Origin: Mycobacteroides immunogenum
GTDB lineage: Bacteria > Actinomycetota > Actinomycetes > Mycobacteriales > Mycobacteriaceae
Length of the DNA stretch: 64,000 nucleotides
Direction: 5' to 3'
Assembly (NCBI RefSeq): GCF_001605725.1
Contig: NZ_CP011530.1
Location: 496,001 to 560,000 of the forward strand
Below, one piece after another: positions 10,084 through 20,029 of the stretch (position 1 is its first letter; each line of letters opens with the position of its first letter). The notes beneath the pieces were generated by a model. The model saw only the letters and a list, made by a program, of their open reading frames with translations, did not search any database and had not been told where the DNA came from. Both the position numbers and the translations under genes were made by a program.

Positions 10084-10671
10084 TTAGTTCAGCAGCGACG
10101 TGAGCAGCGGGTTGCCCGAGGTCTGAGGGCGCTTCTCCGGGTCGGTGCAGTCCTTCCACTTCCCGCTCTCCTGCACGAACTCGCGCTGCTGGTTCGCAGT
10201 GACATCGTGACCCTGCGCGGTGACGTCCGCGGTGGCCGTCGGAGCGGTGACGTTGACGTCGGAGACGTTGTAGTTCACTCCGGCCAGTACCTCGCGGGCC
10301 GCGTTGTGGAACGACGACCGGTAAGCCTTGTCGTCGTTGTTCTGGATCGCGGTGGTCAGTGCCTGGGTGGTCGGGCCGGAGACACCGGCGGCCGAGGCCA
10401 CGGCGTTGATCATCCCGGGCCCGTAGCCGGCGATCTGGCTCAGCGGGGGGATCTGATCATCGGCAGTCTTGGAGGCCACCACGCCGCGGAACTTGTCGCA
10501 GAAGAACGTCGAGAGCTTGGCGTTGTCGAGCGACTTGATGGCAGCCGCCTCACCAGCGACGATGTCCCTGATCTGCTGTTCGTCGGCCGGGGCCGCGGCG
10601 GCCAGGGCAGCAGGCCCACTGAGTGCGGCGGCCAGCGCGATCACGCCAGCGCTCACGAGGCGTTTCTTCAT
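10084..10671 (-). CDS. Secreted conserved mycobacterial protein
   Basis: 195 aa with a clear Sec signal peptide (MKKRLVSAGVIALAAALSG, cleavage around ALAAAAPADE). The mature part has two Cys (TFFCDKF and WKDCTDPEK) that could form a disulfide, with an overall alpha plus beta pattern reminiscent of small NTF2-like mycobacterial antigens of the Mtb12 type. That resemblance is tentative. The ATG at 10671 is supported by GGGAGC 6 nt upstream. A strong terminator follows the gene. Confidence 0.85.
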   Translation of the reverse strand: MKKRLVSAGVIALAAALSGPAALAAAAPADEQQIRDIVAGEAAAIKSLDNAKLSTFFCDKFRGVVASKTADDQIPPLSQIAGYGPGMINAVASAAGVSGPTTQALTTAIQNNDDKAYRSSFHNAAREVLAGVNYNVSDVNVTAPTATADVTAQGHDVTANQQREFVQESGKWKDCTDPEKRPQTSGNPLLTSLLN

Positions 10672-10740
10672 GTAAAGCTCCCATTCGTCGGGTTTTGACA
10701 AACCTTACCGAAAGAAATGTCGCGCGCTCCGGCTTAGCTG

Positions 10741-10884
10741 TTACCGATACAGGGCAACTAGCAGGACTACCGCTGCCAGCACACCGATCAGCATCACGGC
10801 CTTGCGCAGCTTCCAGGCGAAAAGCAACGCGATGGCGACCGCCGCAAGGGCAACGGGATGCGACGCGAGTGCAGAGACATCCAT
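10741..10884 (-). CDS. Small membrane protein, 47 aa
   Basis: Short gene. It encodes 47 residues with two hydrophobic stretches (VALAAVAIALLFAW and VMLIGVLAAVVLLVAL) separated by the basic turn KLRK, so it is a predicted small helical-hairpin membrane protein. The ATG at 10884 has a G-rich stretch (GTGGGGG) just upstream. It lies between tRNA-Pro and the secreted protein gene on the same strand. I know no function. Confidence 0.6.
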   Translation of the reverse strand: MDVSALASHPVALAAVAIALLFAWKLRKAVMLIGVLAAVVLLVALYR

Positions 10885-10906
10885 GCCCCCACCATGTCAT
10901 GCCAAT

Positions 10907-10942
10907 GAAAAAGGCCCGACCGGGAGTCCCTGGCCGGGCCTT
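10907..10942 (-). terminator. Rho-independent terminator after tRNA-Pro
   Basis: An 11-bp stem (10911-10921 with 10932-10942, one wobble) with a 10-nt loop. On the minus strand it is followed directly by TTTTT. It lies about 12 nt beyond the 3' end of the tRNA-Pro gene. Confidence 0.85.
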
Positions 10943-10953
10943 AACTTCTAGCG

Positions 10954-11027
<74 letters not shown>

Positions 11028-11195
11028 CTTTGAAGCCTCGCAAGGGTATCGCATCGGGCCCGCTGGTCGCGAATGCGTTGATCAGCGGGCCTGTGACCTG
11101 CCATCGAGCGCGGCGTTGCGCACGGAAACACGCCGTGTATCGCGGGCCTAACGTGGCGCTCGGGGCCGTCTGCTCGGGGCCGTCTAAGGAGGGGA

Positions 11196-12266
11196 TCAGT
11201 CCCAGCGGGCGGAGTCCTCGAACTCCGCCAGCCGCACCGACGGGCCCAGCAGATCGAAGCCCTGCTCTGCCACCCAGTCGTCGTTGAAGTAGGTGTCGGC
11301 ATACCGATCGCCGCTGTCGGCCAGCAGCGTCACCACGGAACCGCCCACACCGGTGGCGGCCATCTCCGAGATCAGCTGGAACGCCCCGCACAGGTTGGTT
11401 CCCGTCGACGCGCCCACCTTGCGGCCGAGCACCGCGCTGGCGTGACGGGTGAGGGCCACGGAGTACGCGTCGGCCACCTGCTCCATGCGGTCCACCACCG
11501 TCGGCAGGAACGACGGCTCCACCCGGGGGCGCCCAATGCCTTCGATCCGTGACGAAATGCCGGTCACCACATCACGTCTGGCGAGATACGACGGGTAGAA
11601 CGCGGAATTGTCGGGGTCCACCACGCACAGTTGGGTGGGGTAGCGCCGGTATCGGATGTATCGGCCAATGGTCGCGCTGGTGCCACCGGTGCCCGCGCCG
11701 ACGACGATCCACGTTGGCAGCGGGTGCTTTTCGTGATGCATCTGGGTGAAGATCGACTCGGCGATGTTGTTGTTGCCACGCCAGTCGGTCGCCCGTTCGG
11801 CGTTGGTGAACTGGTCCAGATAGTGCCCACCGGATTCGTCGGCAAGCCGCTGCGCCTCGGCATACACCTGCTGCGCTTCGTCAACGAAATGACAACGCCC
11901 GCCTTGTGATTCGATCAAGGCGATCTTGCTGGGGCTGGTCGAGGCGGTCATTACCGCGATGAACGGCAACCCGAGCAGCTGCGCGAAGTAGGCCTCCGAG
12001 ACCGCTGTCGATCCGGACGACGCCTCCACGATGGTGGTGTTCTCGCCGATGAACCCGTTGCACAGTGCGTAGAGGAAAAGTGAACGCGCCAAACGATGTT
12101 TGAGGCTGCCGGTGATGTGCGTCGACTCGTCCTTGAGGTACAGCTGCACATCGACGGTGTCGGCCCACGCGGTGGGCAGCGGGTACCGCAACAGATGGGT
12201 GTCCGCACTGCGGCGGGCGTCCGCCTCGATCAAACGGACCGCGTTATCGGCCCATGCGCGGCTCAC
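11196..12266 (-). CDS. cds1: PLP-dependent cysteine desulfhydrase Cds1 (Rv3684 type)
   Basis: 356 aa fold-type II PLP enzyme of the cysteine synthase superfamily. The PLP-binding Lys lies in [10 protein letters not shown], the phosphate-binding loop in [12 protein letters not shown], and the substrate-type loop in [16 protein letters not shown]. In M. tuberculosis the orthologue degrades L-cysteine to H2S, pyruvate and ammonia and affects redox balance. GTG at 12266 is chosen because it lies 1 nt after the stop of the upstream phosphoesterase gene; earlier starts would overlap that gene. The pair is probably co-transcribed. A divergent paralogue occurs at 49,505-50,605. Confidence 0.9.
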   Translation of the reverse strand: MSRAWADNAVRLIEADARRSADTHLLRYPLPTAWADTVDVQLYLKDESTHITGSLKHRLARSLFLYALCNGFIGENTTIVEASSGSTAVSEAYFAQLLGLPFIAVMTASTSPSKIALIESQGGRCHFVDEAQQVYAEAQRLADESGGHYLDQFTNAERATDWRGNNNIAESIFTQMHHEKHPLPTWIVVGAGTGGTSATIGRYIRYRRYPTQLCVVDPDNSAFYPSYLARRDVVTGISSRIEGIGRPRVEPSFLPTVVDRMEQVADAYSVALTRHASAVLGRKVGASTGTNLCGAFQLISEMAATGVGGSVVTLLADSGDRYADTYFNDDWVAEQGFDLLGPSVRLAEFEDSARWD

Positions 12267-12267
12267 G

Positions 12268-13233
12268 TCACTGCACGGTGGCGCTGGGCGACCGGTCACC
12301 GGATTCGGCGTCGGCCTCGTGGCCGCCGGTGCGCGCCGGCACCAGGGTCAGCAGCGTCGCCTCCGGACGGCAGAAGAATCGCATGGGGGCAAACGGCGAG
12401 GTCCCGATACCCGCCGAGACGTGCAGCTGCATATGCGAACCCCACCGCGAGGGGCCCTTAACCCGGGAGCGATCCAGCTCGCAGTTGGTGACGATCGCGC
12501 CGTAGAACGGCAGGCACAGCTGCCCGCCGTGGGTGTGTCCGGCCATCACCAGCTGGTAGCCGTCTTCGGCGAAGCGGTCCAGCACGCGCGGTTCGGGTGA
12601 GTGCGTCAGACCCAGCCGCAACGTCGCCAGTGGGTTAGGCATGCCGGCGATGGTGTCGTAGCGGTCCCGGTGCAGGTGTGGGTCGTCCACGCCGGCTGCC
12701 GCGATGCGCACTCCGCCGACCTCGATCTCGCGGCGGGTGTGGGTCATGTCGTGCCAACCGCGCTCGGTGAACGCGGCCCGCAGGTCTTGCCAGGGCAGCG
12801 GCTCGCCGTGCTTGCGCTCGTGGCTCTTGTACAGATACTTGGCGGGATTCTTCAGGCGCGGACCGAAGTAGTCGTTGCTTCCGAACACGAAAAGGCCTGG
12901 GACGGAAAGTAAATCGCCCAGAGCCTGTACCACCGACGACACCGCCTTGGGGTGTGCCAAGTTGTCGCCGGTGTTGATCACCAGGTCCGGCTGCCACTGC
13001 GCCAGCTCGCGCAGCCACGCCTGCTTGAGGCGCTGGCCGGGCCGCATGTGGATGTCACTGATGTGCAGCACCCGCAGCGGGGAAGCGCCGGGATCGAGCA
13101 CATCCATCGTCGCCTCACGGACGGTGAACGCGTTGCGTTCGATGATCGACGCGTACCCGATGCCAAGCGCGGCCGAACCTGCCGAGTAGGCGGCCGCCCG
13201 CTTGATAACCGTGTTCAACGACGTGCTCATCAT
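12268..13233 (-). CDS. Calcineurin-like metallophosphoesterase (Rv3683 type)
   Basis: 321 aa. All metallophosphoesterase motifs are visible in order: HISDIHM near residue 57, INTGDN, GSNDYF, GLTHSP and AGHTHGGQ near residue 230. There is a weakly hydrophobic N-terminal segment that may anchor the protein in the membrane. Together with cds1 downstream (1 nt apart) and ponA2 upstream on the same strand this is the conserved mycobacterial order. The physiological substrate is unknown. Confidence 0.93.
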   Translation of the reverse strand: MMSTSLNTVIKRAAAYSAGSAALGIGYASIIERNAFTVREATMDVLDPGASPLRVLHISDIHMRPGQRLKQAWLRELAQWQPDLVINTGDNLAHPKAVSSVVQALGDLLSVPGLFVFGSNDYFGPRLKNPAKYLYKSHERKHGEPLPWQDLRAAFTERGWHDMTHTRREIEVGGVRIAAAGVDDPHLHRDRYDTIAGMPNPLATLRLGLTHSPEPRVLDRFAEDGYQLVMAGHTHGGQLCLPFYGAIVTNCELDRSRVKGPSRWGSHMQLHVSAGIGTSPFAPMRFFCRPEATLLTLVPARTGGHEADAESGDRSPSATVQ

Positions 13234-13303
13234 CCGAGGGTAACTCTGAAAGCTGAGGGACCCCCGATCACCTGCACAAAACGTGGCGTATTTCTCGTAC
13301 GGA

Positions 13304-15727
13304 TCACGGAGGCGGTGCCAGTACGGGCACCGTGATGGGCGGCAAGCCGGGGATGTTGACGATGGTGGTGGTCATTTCCCCAGGTGGGGCACCCGGCATG
13401 CCCGGGAAGACAATGGGTGGCGGAGCCGGCGGGATTCCGTTACTCAACAGGATGGTGATGATGGAGCCCGGGATGGTGGTCCCGGACGGACTGGTACCCA
13501 CGACGTCGTTGAACGGCGCCGTGCTGTTCACCGAGCTGGCCTGATCGGCGACCCGGAATCCGGCCTTCTTGAGGACATCACGCGCCTCGGGCTCGCGCAG
13601 GCCGGTGATGCTGGGCACCTTGGATCCCGGACCACCCTCGACGTACCGCGGCTCCGTGGGCGGCAGGACGGTGGGGCCGTAGTTGTCGGCGATCGGCTTC
13701 ATGGCCTCGAACCAGGCACGTGCGGGTTCGTTACCGCCGTACAGATTTCCGTCACCGCACTTGCGCAGCGGGAAAGAGCACAGATCGCCAGGTGTGGTCG
13801 AGTCGTCGTAGATGTAGCTCGCCCCGGCCAGGTTGCTGGTGTAGCCCAGGAACGCCGACGACCGGTGGGCCTCAGTGGTGCCGGTCTTGCTGGACAGCGG
13901 CAGACTCCAGCCGACGGAACCGGCGGAACCGGCGGCGGTACCGCCGGGCTGATCGTCCTTGCTCAGGGCGTTGGCCAAGGTGTTGGCCAGTCCGGTGGGC
14001 ACCACCTGCTCGCAGGCCTCCACCGTCGTCGGCACTTCCTTGCCGTGGCGATCAAAGACCTTGTCGATCGGGTTGGGTGGGCACCATTTGCCGCCCGACG
14101 CCAAGGTGGCGGCCACATTGGACAGCTCGAGCGGGTTGATCTGAATGGGGCCGAGCGTGAACGAGCCCAGGTTGTACTTCTTGATGTAGTCGGCCAGGCT
14201 CTCGTCGCCCTCAGGGTCGTACGGCTTGGCGGTTCCGGGCTCAGCGTACGAACGCATCCCCAGCTTCACCGCCATGTCCACGGCCTTGGACACGCCGATT
14301 GACTGGATGAGTTTGGCGAATGCGGTGTTCGGCGAGGTCGCCAGGGCGTCGGTGACGCTCATCGGGGAGCGGTAGTTGCCGACGTTCTTCACGCACCAGT
14401 TGTCCTTGGGGCAGCCCTTGGATCCGTCGCTGCTGCCCAGGCCCTTGGCCGCGAAGGTAGGCGGCACGTCGAGGACGGTGTTGATGCCCATCCCCATATC
14501 CATGGCCGCGGCCACCGTGAAGATCTTGAAGATCGACCCGGCGCCGTCGCCGACCAGGGAGAAGGGCTGCGGCTGCATGGTCTGGAAGGCGCTACCGTCC
14601 AGGCCATAGGTGCGGCTGGAGGCCATCGCCAAGATCGGATGGCTGGTCTGGCCGGGCTTGATGACGCTCATGACGTTGGCGATCCCGTTGAGACCGGGAT
14701 CGGCGACATGCGAGACCGCCTGCTTCACCGAGTTCTGCACGTCCGGGTCCAAGGTGGTGCGGATGAGGTATCCGCCCTTCATCACCTGGTCCTTGCTGAT
14801 GCCGGACTTGGCCAGGTAGTCGAGGACGTAATCGCAGAAGAACGCGCGATCACCCGCGGCGATGCAGCCACGAGGCAGCTCATTGGGCTGGGGCAGCACG
14901 CCGAGGGGCTGTGCCTTGGCGGCCAGCAGCTCGCTCTTCTTCTCGGGGGCGTTGGCGATCATCGTGTCGATCACCAGGTTCCGGCGTGCCAGCGCGCGTT
15001 CGGGATTGACGTAGGGGTTCAGCCCCGACGTGGACTGCACCATGCCGGCCAGTAGCGCGGCTTGCTGCCAGTTCAGGTCCTTGGCGTCGACGCCGAAATA
15101 GGTCTGTGCGGCATCCTGCACGCCGAAGGAGTTGTTACCGAAGGACACCAGGTTCAGGTATCGGGTCAGGATTTCCTGCTTGGTGAAGGTCTGGTCCAGC
15201 CGCAGCGCCATCCGGATCTCGCGCAATTTACGGGCGGGGGTGGTCTCGATGGCTGCCTTGCGTTCAGCATCGGTCTTGGCCACCACCAGCAGCTGATAGT
15301 TCTTCACATACTGCTGCTCGATGGTCGAACCACCGCGGGTGTCCTCGTCGCCGGACGCGTATCCAGCCAGGCCGCCCAGCGTGCCCTTCCAGTCGACACC
15401 GTTATGAGAGGTGAAGCGCTTGTCCTCGATGGACAGCAGCGCCAGCTTCATGGTGTCGGCGATCTCGTCGGCCGGAACCTCGAAGCGCCGCTGTGTGTAG
15501 AGATAGGCGATCTTGTTGCCCTTGGCGTCCTCCACGGTGGTAACCGCGGGCACCTCGCCCTGAAGCAACTGGGTGGAGCCGTTGGCCACCACATCGGACG
15601 CGCGATTGGAGGCCAGCCCGAACCCGCCCGCGAAGGGGAACATCAGCCCGGCCAAGACCACGGCCGCGACAAGTCCGCAGCCCGCGAGCTTCGCGAGGGT
15701 GACGGCCTGAGGTGGGCGTTCTGGCAT
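13304..15727 (-). CDS. ponA2: Bifunctional penicillin-binding protein PonA2
   Basis: 807 aa class A PBP that polymerises and cross-links peptidoglycan outside the membrane. There is one N-terminal membrane helix, then a GT51 transglycosylase domain (SIEDKRFTSHNGVDW, RGGSTIEQQYVKN), a transpeptidase domain with the active-site Ser in GSIFK, SPN, and the KTG triad (SSKTGTTEA), and a C-terminal PASTA domain (SITGLREPEARDVLKKAGF). It ends in a Pro/Ile-rich tail. The ATG at 15727 gives the N-terminus MPERPPQ that is typical for mycobacterial PonA2. It is divergent from whiB4. Confidence 0.97.
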   Translation of the reverse strand: MPERPPQAVTLAKLAGCGLVAAVVLAGLMFPFAGGFGLASNRASDVVANGSTQLLQGEVPAVTTVEDAKGNKIAYLYTQRRFEVPADEIADTMKLALLSIEDKRFTSHNGVDWKGTLGGLAGYASGDEDTRGGSTIEQQYVKNYQLLVVAKTDAERKAAIETTPARKLREIRMALRLDQTFTKQEILTRYLNLVSFGNNSFGVQDAAQTYFGVDAKDLNWQQAALLAGMVQSTSGLNPYVNPERALARRNLVIDTMIANAPEKKSELLAAKAQPLGVLPQPNELPRGCIAAGDRAFFCDYVLDYLAKSGISKDQVMKGGYLIRTTLDPDVQNSVKQAVSHVADPGLNGIANVMSVIKPGQTSHPILAMASSRTYGLDGSAFQTMQPQPFSLVGDGAGSIFKIFTVAAAMDMGMGINTVLDVPPTFAAKGLGSSDGSKGCPKDNWCVKNVGNYRSPMSVTDALATSPNTAFAKLIQSIGVSKAVDMAVKLGMRSYAEPGTAKPYDPEGDESLADYIKKYNLGSFTLGPIQINPLELSNVAATLASGGKWCPPNPIDKVFDRHGKEVPTTVEACEQVVPTGLANTLANALSKDDQPGGTAAGSAGSVGWSLPLSSKTGTTEAHRSSAFLGYTSNLAGASYIYDDSTTPGDLCSFPLRKCGDGNLYGGNEPARAWFEAMKPIADNYGPTVLPPTEPRYVEGGPGSKVPSITGLREPEARDVLKKAGFRVADQASSVNSTAPFNDVVGTSPSGTTIPGSIITILLSNGIPPAPPPIVFPGMPGAPPGEMTTTIVNIPGLPPITVPVLAPPP

Positions 15728-15889
15728 AGGCACAGGGTACGTGGCATCCCCAGAGGTGTCTGCGGGGTAGTTGGTTGGTAACGCGGGGCCTTCGCGGGGC
15801 GATGAAAAGACGTTGTCGGCACAACCGTCCCAAAAAATTCCGATCAAGTGTTGCGTTGAGAACCCCTGACCACTAGCTTGATCTCACGG

Positions 15890-15905
15890 TGTGATTCAAG
15901 TTACA
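15890..15905. promoter_or_regulatory. Candidate Crp-family binding site upstream of whiB4
   Basis: TGTGATTCAAGTTACA fits the TGTGA-N6-TCACA consensus with one mismatch and lies within a longer dyad (GGTGTGA...TTACACACC, 15888-15909). It is 60 nt before the whiB4 start, in the whiB4/ponA2 intergenic region. The Crp gene itself is at 23,204-23,878. Confidence 0.5.
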
Positions 15906-15964
15906 CACCAAGCGGACTGTGGCCCACGCCTCTTATGGGCTACTCGTGACAGAAGGGATTGCCA

Positions 15965-16303
15965 GTGTCAGCTTCACGGCCAGCCATGAGTGCTCTGCAT
16001 ACGGCGGTATCGATCGATGGTGGAGAAGCTCGCATTGCCTGGGTCTCCCAGGCCAGATGCAGACAGGGCGATCCCGACGAGTTGTTCGTGCGAGGGGCGG
16101 CACAGCGCAAGGCCGCGGTCATCTGCCGCCACTGCCCGGTGATGATGGAATGTGGCGCCGACGCGCTGGATAACCGAGTGGAGTTCGGTGTCTGGGGAGG
16201 CCTGACCGAACGGCAACGTCGCGCGATGCTGAAGGCGCACCCCGAGGTGGAATCGTGGGCTGACTTCTTCGCCGCGCAGCGCAAGCACAAGAGCGCCGTC
16301 TAA
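15965..16303 (+). CDS. whiB4: Redox-responsive regulator WhiB4
   Basis: 112 aa Wbl protein that binds a 4Fe-4S cluster through four Cys (C32, C54, C57, C63; the C-x2-C-x5-C part reads ICRHCPVMMEC) and carries the GVWGG turn (FGVWGGLTERQRR) before a basic C-terminus. WhiB4 senses oxygen and nitric oxide and represses antioxidant genes and condenses DNA in M. tuberculosis. The GTG at 15965 is preferred: AGAAGGG lies 7 nt upstream, whereas the in-frame TTG at 15959 is too close to it. Confidence 0.93.
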   Translation: MSASRPAMSALHTAVSIDGGEARIAWVSQARCRQGDPDELFVRGAAQRKAAVICRHCPVMMECGADALDNRVEFGVWGGLTERQRRAMLKAHPEVESWADFFAAQRKHKSAV

Positions 16304-16314
16304 CTCTTTTCCGA

Positions 16315-16371
16315 CGAGTGTCGACTTCCCGGGCAGTTCTCACGAACTTCTGCCCGGAAAGTCGACACTCG
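16315..16371. repeat. Long inverted repeat between convergent genes
   Basis: Two 22-nt arms (16315-16336 and 16350-16371) are reverse complements with one mismatch and enclose a 13-nt loop. It lies between the ends of whiB4 and the Rv3680-type gene, so it may act as a bidirectional terminator, although no T-tract follows on either strand. The arm contains GTGTCGAC, also found in the inverted repeat at 30393-30459. Confidence 0.75.
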
Positions 16372-16397
16372 ACGTGTATCTGGGTCGTGTATCCGGG

Positions 16398-17519
16398 TTA
16401 GGAAGCGACGCCGGTGATCTGATCGGCGATGGCGCGCAGCGCATCCACATCCGAGACATCGAACGGCAGCGAAGGGACCCCGACGATCGGCACCGTCGGG
16501 TTGGCGCTGGTGAAGCGCGACAGCAGCCGAATTTCCCGCTTGGCGGTCGCGGCCCGCTCGGCGTGGATCCGCAGCACCGCTCCGGGCAGGCTGTATTCGC
16601 CGGATTCGTCGAGATTGTCGGCGAGGTCGACAGCCCGCTCAACGGTCAGACTCGACAGCGTGGGGTGGGTGCGGTTGAGGATGAGGCCGGCCAGCGGCAT
16701 GCCCTCCTGGGTGAGCCGTTCGACGAAGAAGGTCGCCTCGCGCAGTGCATCGGGCTCGGCGGCCGACACCACAACAAACTGGGTGCTGCGCCGACGTAGC
16801 AATTCGTAGGTGCGATCCGCCTTTTCACGGAACCCGCCGAACGTCGAGTCCAGGGATTGCACGAACATTGAAGCGTCGGAAAGCAGTTGGGAGCCCAGCA
16901 CCGTGGATAGGGCCTTCATCGCCAGCCCCACAGCTCCGGTGACGATGCGGCCCAGGCCGCGGCTGGATCCCAGCAGCATCTTCCAAAGGCGACCATCCAT
17001 GAAGCTGCCCAACCGTTTTGGCGCGTCCAGGAAGTCCAGGGCGTTACGGGACGGCGGTGTGTCCACCACGATCAGATCCCATTTGTCCTCATGGAGAAGC
17101 TGTCCCAGTTTCTCCATGGCCATGTACTCCTGCGTGCCGGACATGGATGTGGCGACCGTTTGATAGAACTTGTTGTCCAGAATCGATTGTGCGCGATCAG
17201 ATCCCGCGTGCTGGACGACCAGCTCGTCGAAGGTGCGGCGCATGTCCAGCATCATTGCGAACAGCTCGCCCTTGAGGCCCTCGATCTGCACCTGCTGTGG
17301 GGTGTTGCCCAGGGCTTCGATGCCCAGCGACTGCGCCAGCCGGCGTGCCGGGTCGATGGTCAGCACCACCACGGTGCGCCCATACTCCGCGGCGCGTAGC
17401 GCGACCGATGCTGCCGTCGTGGTCTTGCCGACACCGCCTGCGCCGCAACAGACTACGACGCGATTCTTGCGATCTTCGAGGATGGCCGCCATGTCCAAGA
17501 CGGCAGGTGCGTTGCTCAT
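16398..17519 (-). CDS. ArsA/Get3-like ATPase (Rv3680 type, BagB)
   Basis: 373 aa anion-transporting-type P-loop ATPase. Deviant Walker A is [14 protein letters not shown] near residue 26, switch region [15 protein letters not shown]. The M. tuberculosis homologue Rv3680 pairs with Rv3679 and the two were described as Get3-like proteins (BagA/BagB) that may handle tail-anchored membrane proteins and affect envelope and glycerol metabolism. The start overlaps the stop of the upstream partner gene (ATGA), so the two are translationally coupled and probably form a heteromer. Confidence 0.9.
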   Translation of the reverse strand: MSNAPAVLDMAAILEDRKNRVVVCCGAGGVGKTTTAASVALRAAEYGRTVVVLTIDPARRLAQSLGIEALGNTPQQVQIEGLKGELFAMMLDMRRTFDELVVQHAGSDRAQSILDNKFYQTVATSMSGTQEYMAMEKLGQLLHEDKWDLIVVDTPPSRNALDFLDAPKRLGSFMDGRLWKMLLGSSRGLGRIVTGAVGLAMKALSTVLGSQLLSDASMFVQSLDSTFGGFREKADRTYELLRRRSTQFVVVSAAEPDALREATFFVERLTQEGMPLAGLILNRTHPTLSSLTVERAVDLADNLDESGEYSLPGAVLRIHAERAATAKREIRLLSRFTSANPTVPIVGVPSLPFDVSDVDALRAIADQITGVAS

Positions 17520-18547
17520 CGGACTCCCTGCTCGGCCAGGTGCTCGGCCAGTTCGTAGAGGCTGCCCAGGTCGACGCCGTCGGGCAGGGTAGGCAATTCC
17601 AGGCGCGGAATGCGCAGCTCGCCGAGTAGCTCCTCGCTCTCGGCGCGCGCCCGCATCCGGGTCGCATGCTCGATGGTCTCGGTGAGCAGGCCCGCGAAGT
17701 CGGCGTCGGAAAGCGTTACGTTGTTCTCGTCCAACGCCTTACGTACCGCATCGGCGTCGATGACGCCCTCGGCGGCCTTGTCCAGATCGGCGGGAGACAG
17801 GTGCGCCACCACGGTTCGGTTGACGATGACGCTGCCCACCGGCAAGCCCATCTCGGTGAGTTCGGCGATGGCCTCGGCGGTTTCCTGCATGGGCAGTGCC
17901 TCGAGGAGGGTTACCAAATGGATGGCGGTCTGGTCCGAGTGCAGCAGCCTGCGTACGCCCTCGGACTGTGAATGGATCGGGCCACCCTTGGCGATATCGG
18001 ACAGTGCGGACGTCACGTCAAGGAAGCGGGCGATCCGGCCGGTGGGCGGTGCGTCGACCACCACGGCGTCGTACACATGCCGTCCTGACTTGTCGGTACG
18101 GACGATGCATTCCTTGATCTTTCCGGTCAAGATCACGTCGCGCAGACCCGGTGCGATGGTGGTGGCGAACTCGATGGCGCCGATGCGCTTCATCGCGCGT
18201 CCCGCCAGGCCCAGGTTGTAGAACATATCGAGGTACTCCATGAACGCCGTCTCGATCTCGATGGCGAGCGCGTTCACCACTCCGCCGCCCTCGGCGGTGG
18301 CGATCTTGAGTTCCTTGGGTGCCAGTGGTGGAACGTCGAAGAGCTGGGCGATGCCTTGCCGGTTTTCGACCTCGACCAGCAGCACCTTGCGGCCCCCCGC
18401 GGCCAGCGCGAGGGCGAGCGCCGCGGCGATGGTGGACTTTCCGGTCCCGCCCTTGCCGGTCACAAAGTGCAGCCGCGCATTCGCGACGCGCGCGGGCCAG
18501 GTGTTGGCTGGGGTCCCTGCGTCATTGTCAGGGGAAGTGTTCACCAC
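17516..18547 (-). CDS. ArsA/Get3-like ATPase (Rv3679 type, BagA)
   Basis: 343 aa paralogue and partner of the next gene. Walker [17 protein letters not shown] near residue 35, switch [18 protein letters not shown]. The gene begins with adjacent GTG codons (18547, 18544). Functions as for its partner; the two genes overlap by 4 nt. It is divergent from the Rv3678A gene, with about 60 nt between the two starts. Confidence 0.9.
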   Translation of the reverse strand: MVNTSPDNDAGTPANTWPARVANARLHFVTGKGGTGKSTIAAALALALAAGGRKVLLVEVENRQGIAQLFDVPPLAPKELKIATAEGGGVVNALAIEIETAFMEYLDMFYNLGLAGRAMKRIGAIEFATTIAPGLRDVILTGKIKECIVRTDKSGRHVYDAVVVDAPPTGRIARFLDVTSALSDIAKGGPIHSQSEGVRRLLHSDQTAIHLVTLLEALPMQETAEAIAELTEMGLPVGSVIVNRTVVAHLSPADLDKAAEGVIDADAVRKALDENNVTLSDADFAGLLTETIEHATRMRARAESEELLGELRIPRLELPTLPDGVDLGSLYELAEHLAEQGVR

Positions 18548-18606
18548 GCACGCATGCTAACTGTCCGCCATCGACTGCCAACCCACAACGCCCTAGGGTT
18601 GCCCCT

Positions 18607-18768
18607 ATGACAGAACGCACCGCGTGGGAGTACGCGACAGTCCCGCTGTTGACACATGCCACCAAGCAGATCCTGGACCAATGGGGAAGCGATGGCTGGG
18701 AGCTCGTGAGCGTGCTGCCGGGGCCCACCGGTGAACAGCACGTCGCCTACCTGAAGAGGTCCAAATGA
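18607..18768 (+). CDS. Small DUF4177-like protein (Rv3678A type)
   Basis: 53 aa; the sequence WEYATVPLLTHATKQILDQW followed by DGWELVSVLPG is the DUF4177 signature, a small soluble fold of unknown role. The start at 18607 fits the family length. The stop codon overlaps the next ATG (ATGA), so it heads a three-gene operon with the RidA-like and metallo-beta-lactamase genes. Confidence 0.85.
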   Translation: MTERTAWEYATVPLLTHATKQILDQWGSDGWELVSVLPGPTGEQHVAYLKRSK

Positions 18769-19238
18769 GCACGCATAGCGCCCGGCTGGCCGAGCTGGGC
18801 ATCGAACTCCCCGCCGTCGCAGCACCCTTGGCGGCCTACCAGCCCGCGGTACGCAGCGGCAACCACGTCTACACCTCCGGACAACTGCCCATCGTGGACG
18901 GCAATCTGGTCACCGCCGGCAAGGTCGGCGCCGAGGTATCTCCGGAGGACGCCAAGGGGCTGGCCCGCATCTGCGCCCTGAATGCGGTGGCGGCCGTGGA
19001 CGCCCTCGTCGGGATCAACAACGTGGTGAAGGTGGTCAAGGTCGTCGGATTTGTCGCATCGGCACCGGGATTCACCGGCCAGCCCGGCGTGGTGAACGGG
19101 GCCTCGGAGCTGTTGGGCGAGGTGTTCGGCGACGCGGGCGTGCATGCGCGTTCGGCCGTTGGAGTTGCCGAGCTGCCCATCAACGCCCCGGTCGAGGTCG
19201 AGATCTTGGTAGAGGTGCGCGAGGGAGTGTCCGCATAG
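18765..19238 (+). CDS. RidA-family protein (Rv3678 type)
   Basis: 157 aa YjgF/YER057c/RidA-like protein. Family signatures include HVYTSGQLPIVDG near the N-terminus, and the C-terminal block HARSAVGVAELPINAPVEVE. The canonical RidA active-site Arg is in R-x-A-V position (ARSAVGV), where many RidA proteins hydrolyse reactive enamine/imine intermediates. Overlaps the upstream gene by 4 nt and the downstream gene by 1 nt. Confidence 0.9.
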   Translation: MSTHSARLAELGIELPAVAAPLAAYQPAVRSGNHVYTSGQLPIVDGNLVTAGKVGAEVSPEDAKGLARICALNAVAAVDALVGINNVVKVVKVVGFVASAPGFTGQPGVVNGASELLGEVFGDAGVHARSAVGVAELPINAPVEVEILVEVREGVSA

Positions 19239-20029
19239 TGCATCCCGCCTACGGGCAGCTGCGGCCGGTCACCGAGACCGCCTCGGTGCTGTTGGCCAAC
19301 AACCCGGGGATGATGACGCTGGAGGGCACCAACACCTGGGTGTTACGGGCGCCGGGCAGCGACGAGATCGTCATCGTCGACCCGGGTCCGGGCGTCGCCG
19401 CCGGTGACCCCGATGTGCATGTCGAGGAGCTCGCCAAGATCGGCAAGGTGGCGTTGGTGCTGGTGAGTCACCGGCACTTCGATCACACCGGCGGCGTCGA
19501 CCGTCTGGTCGAGCTGACCGGCGCTCCGGTGCGCGCGGCGGATCCGGCCTGGTTGCGCGGCGATTCCGTCGCACTGAGCGATGGCGAGCGCATCGACGTC
19601 GCGGGATTGTCGATCTCGGTGCTGGCGACGCCGGGGCACAGCGATGATTCGGTCTCTTTCGTGCTCGATGACGCGGTGCTGACCGCGGACACCATCCTGG
19701 GGCGCGGTACCACGGTCATCGCACAGGACGGCGGCGGCCTCGGTGACTACCTGGACTCCTTGAAACGACTGCAGGGACTGGGAAAACGGGCTGTCTTGCC
19801 TGGTCACGGGCCGGAACTGAGCGACCTGTCCGCGGCCTCGGCCGAGTATCTGGCACATCGCGAGCAGCGGTTGGATCAGGTGCGCACGGCGCTCGCGGCG
19901 CTGGGGGAGGACGCTTCGGCACGACAGGTTGTCGAGTTCGTGTACACCGACGTGGATCCGTCGCTATGGGGCGCCGCCGAGTGGTCCGTGCAGGCTCAGC
20001 TCGATTACCTGCGCCAGGTCTCCAGCTAG
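19238..20029 (+). CDS. Metallo-beta-lactamase-fold hydrolase (Rv3677 type)
   Basis: 263 aa MBL-fold protein with the metal-binding motif SHRHFDHTGG (residues about 76-85), the later ligands in TPGHSDDSVSF, DDAVLTADTILG and VLPGHGP. The C-terminus has the winged-helix-like segment common to the LACTB2/Rv3677 group, some members of which are RNases. GTG start overlapping the previous stop. The 3' end overlaps the end of the convergent MocR-type gene by 66 nt. Confidence 0.9.
   Translation: MHPAYGQLRPVTETASVLLANNPGMMTLEGTNTWVLRAPGSDEIVIVDPGPGVAAGDPDVHVEELAKIGKVALVLVSHRHFDHTGGVDRLVELTGAPVRAADPAWLRGDSVALSDGERIDVAGLSISVLATPGHSDDSVSFVLDDAVLTADTILGRGTTVIAQDGGGLGDYLDSLKRLQGLGKRAVLPGHGPELSDLSAASAEYLAHREQRLDQVRTALAALGEDASARQVVEFVYTDVDPSLWGAAEWSVQAQLDYLRQVSS

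Noticed and set aside
13283-14302. 339-codon plus-strand frame
   Set aside because: Antisense to ponA2; Gly/Arg-rich with no recognisable domain.
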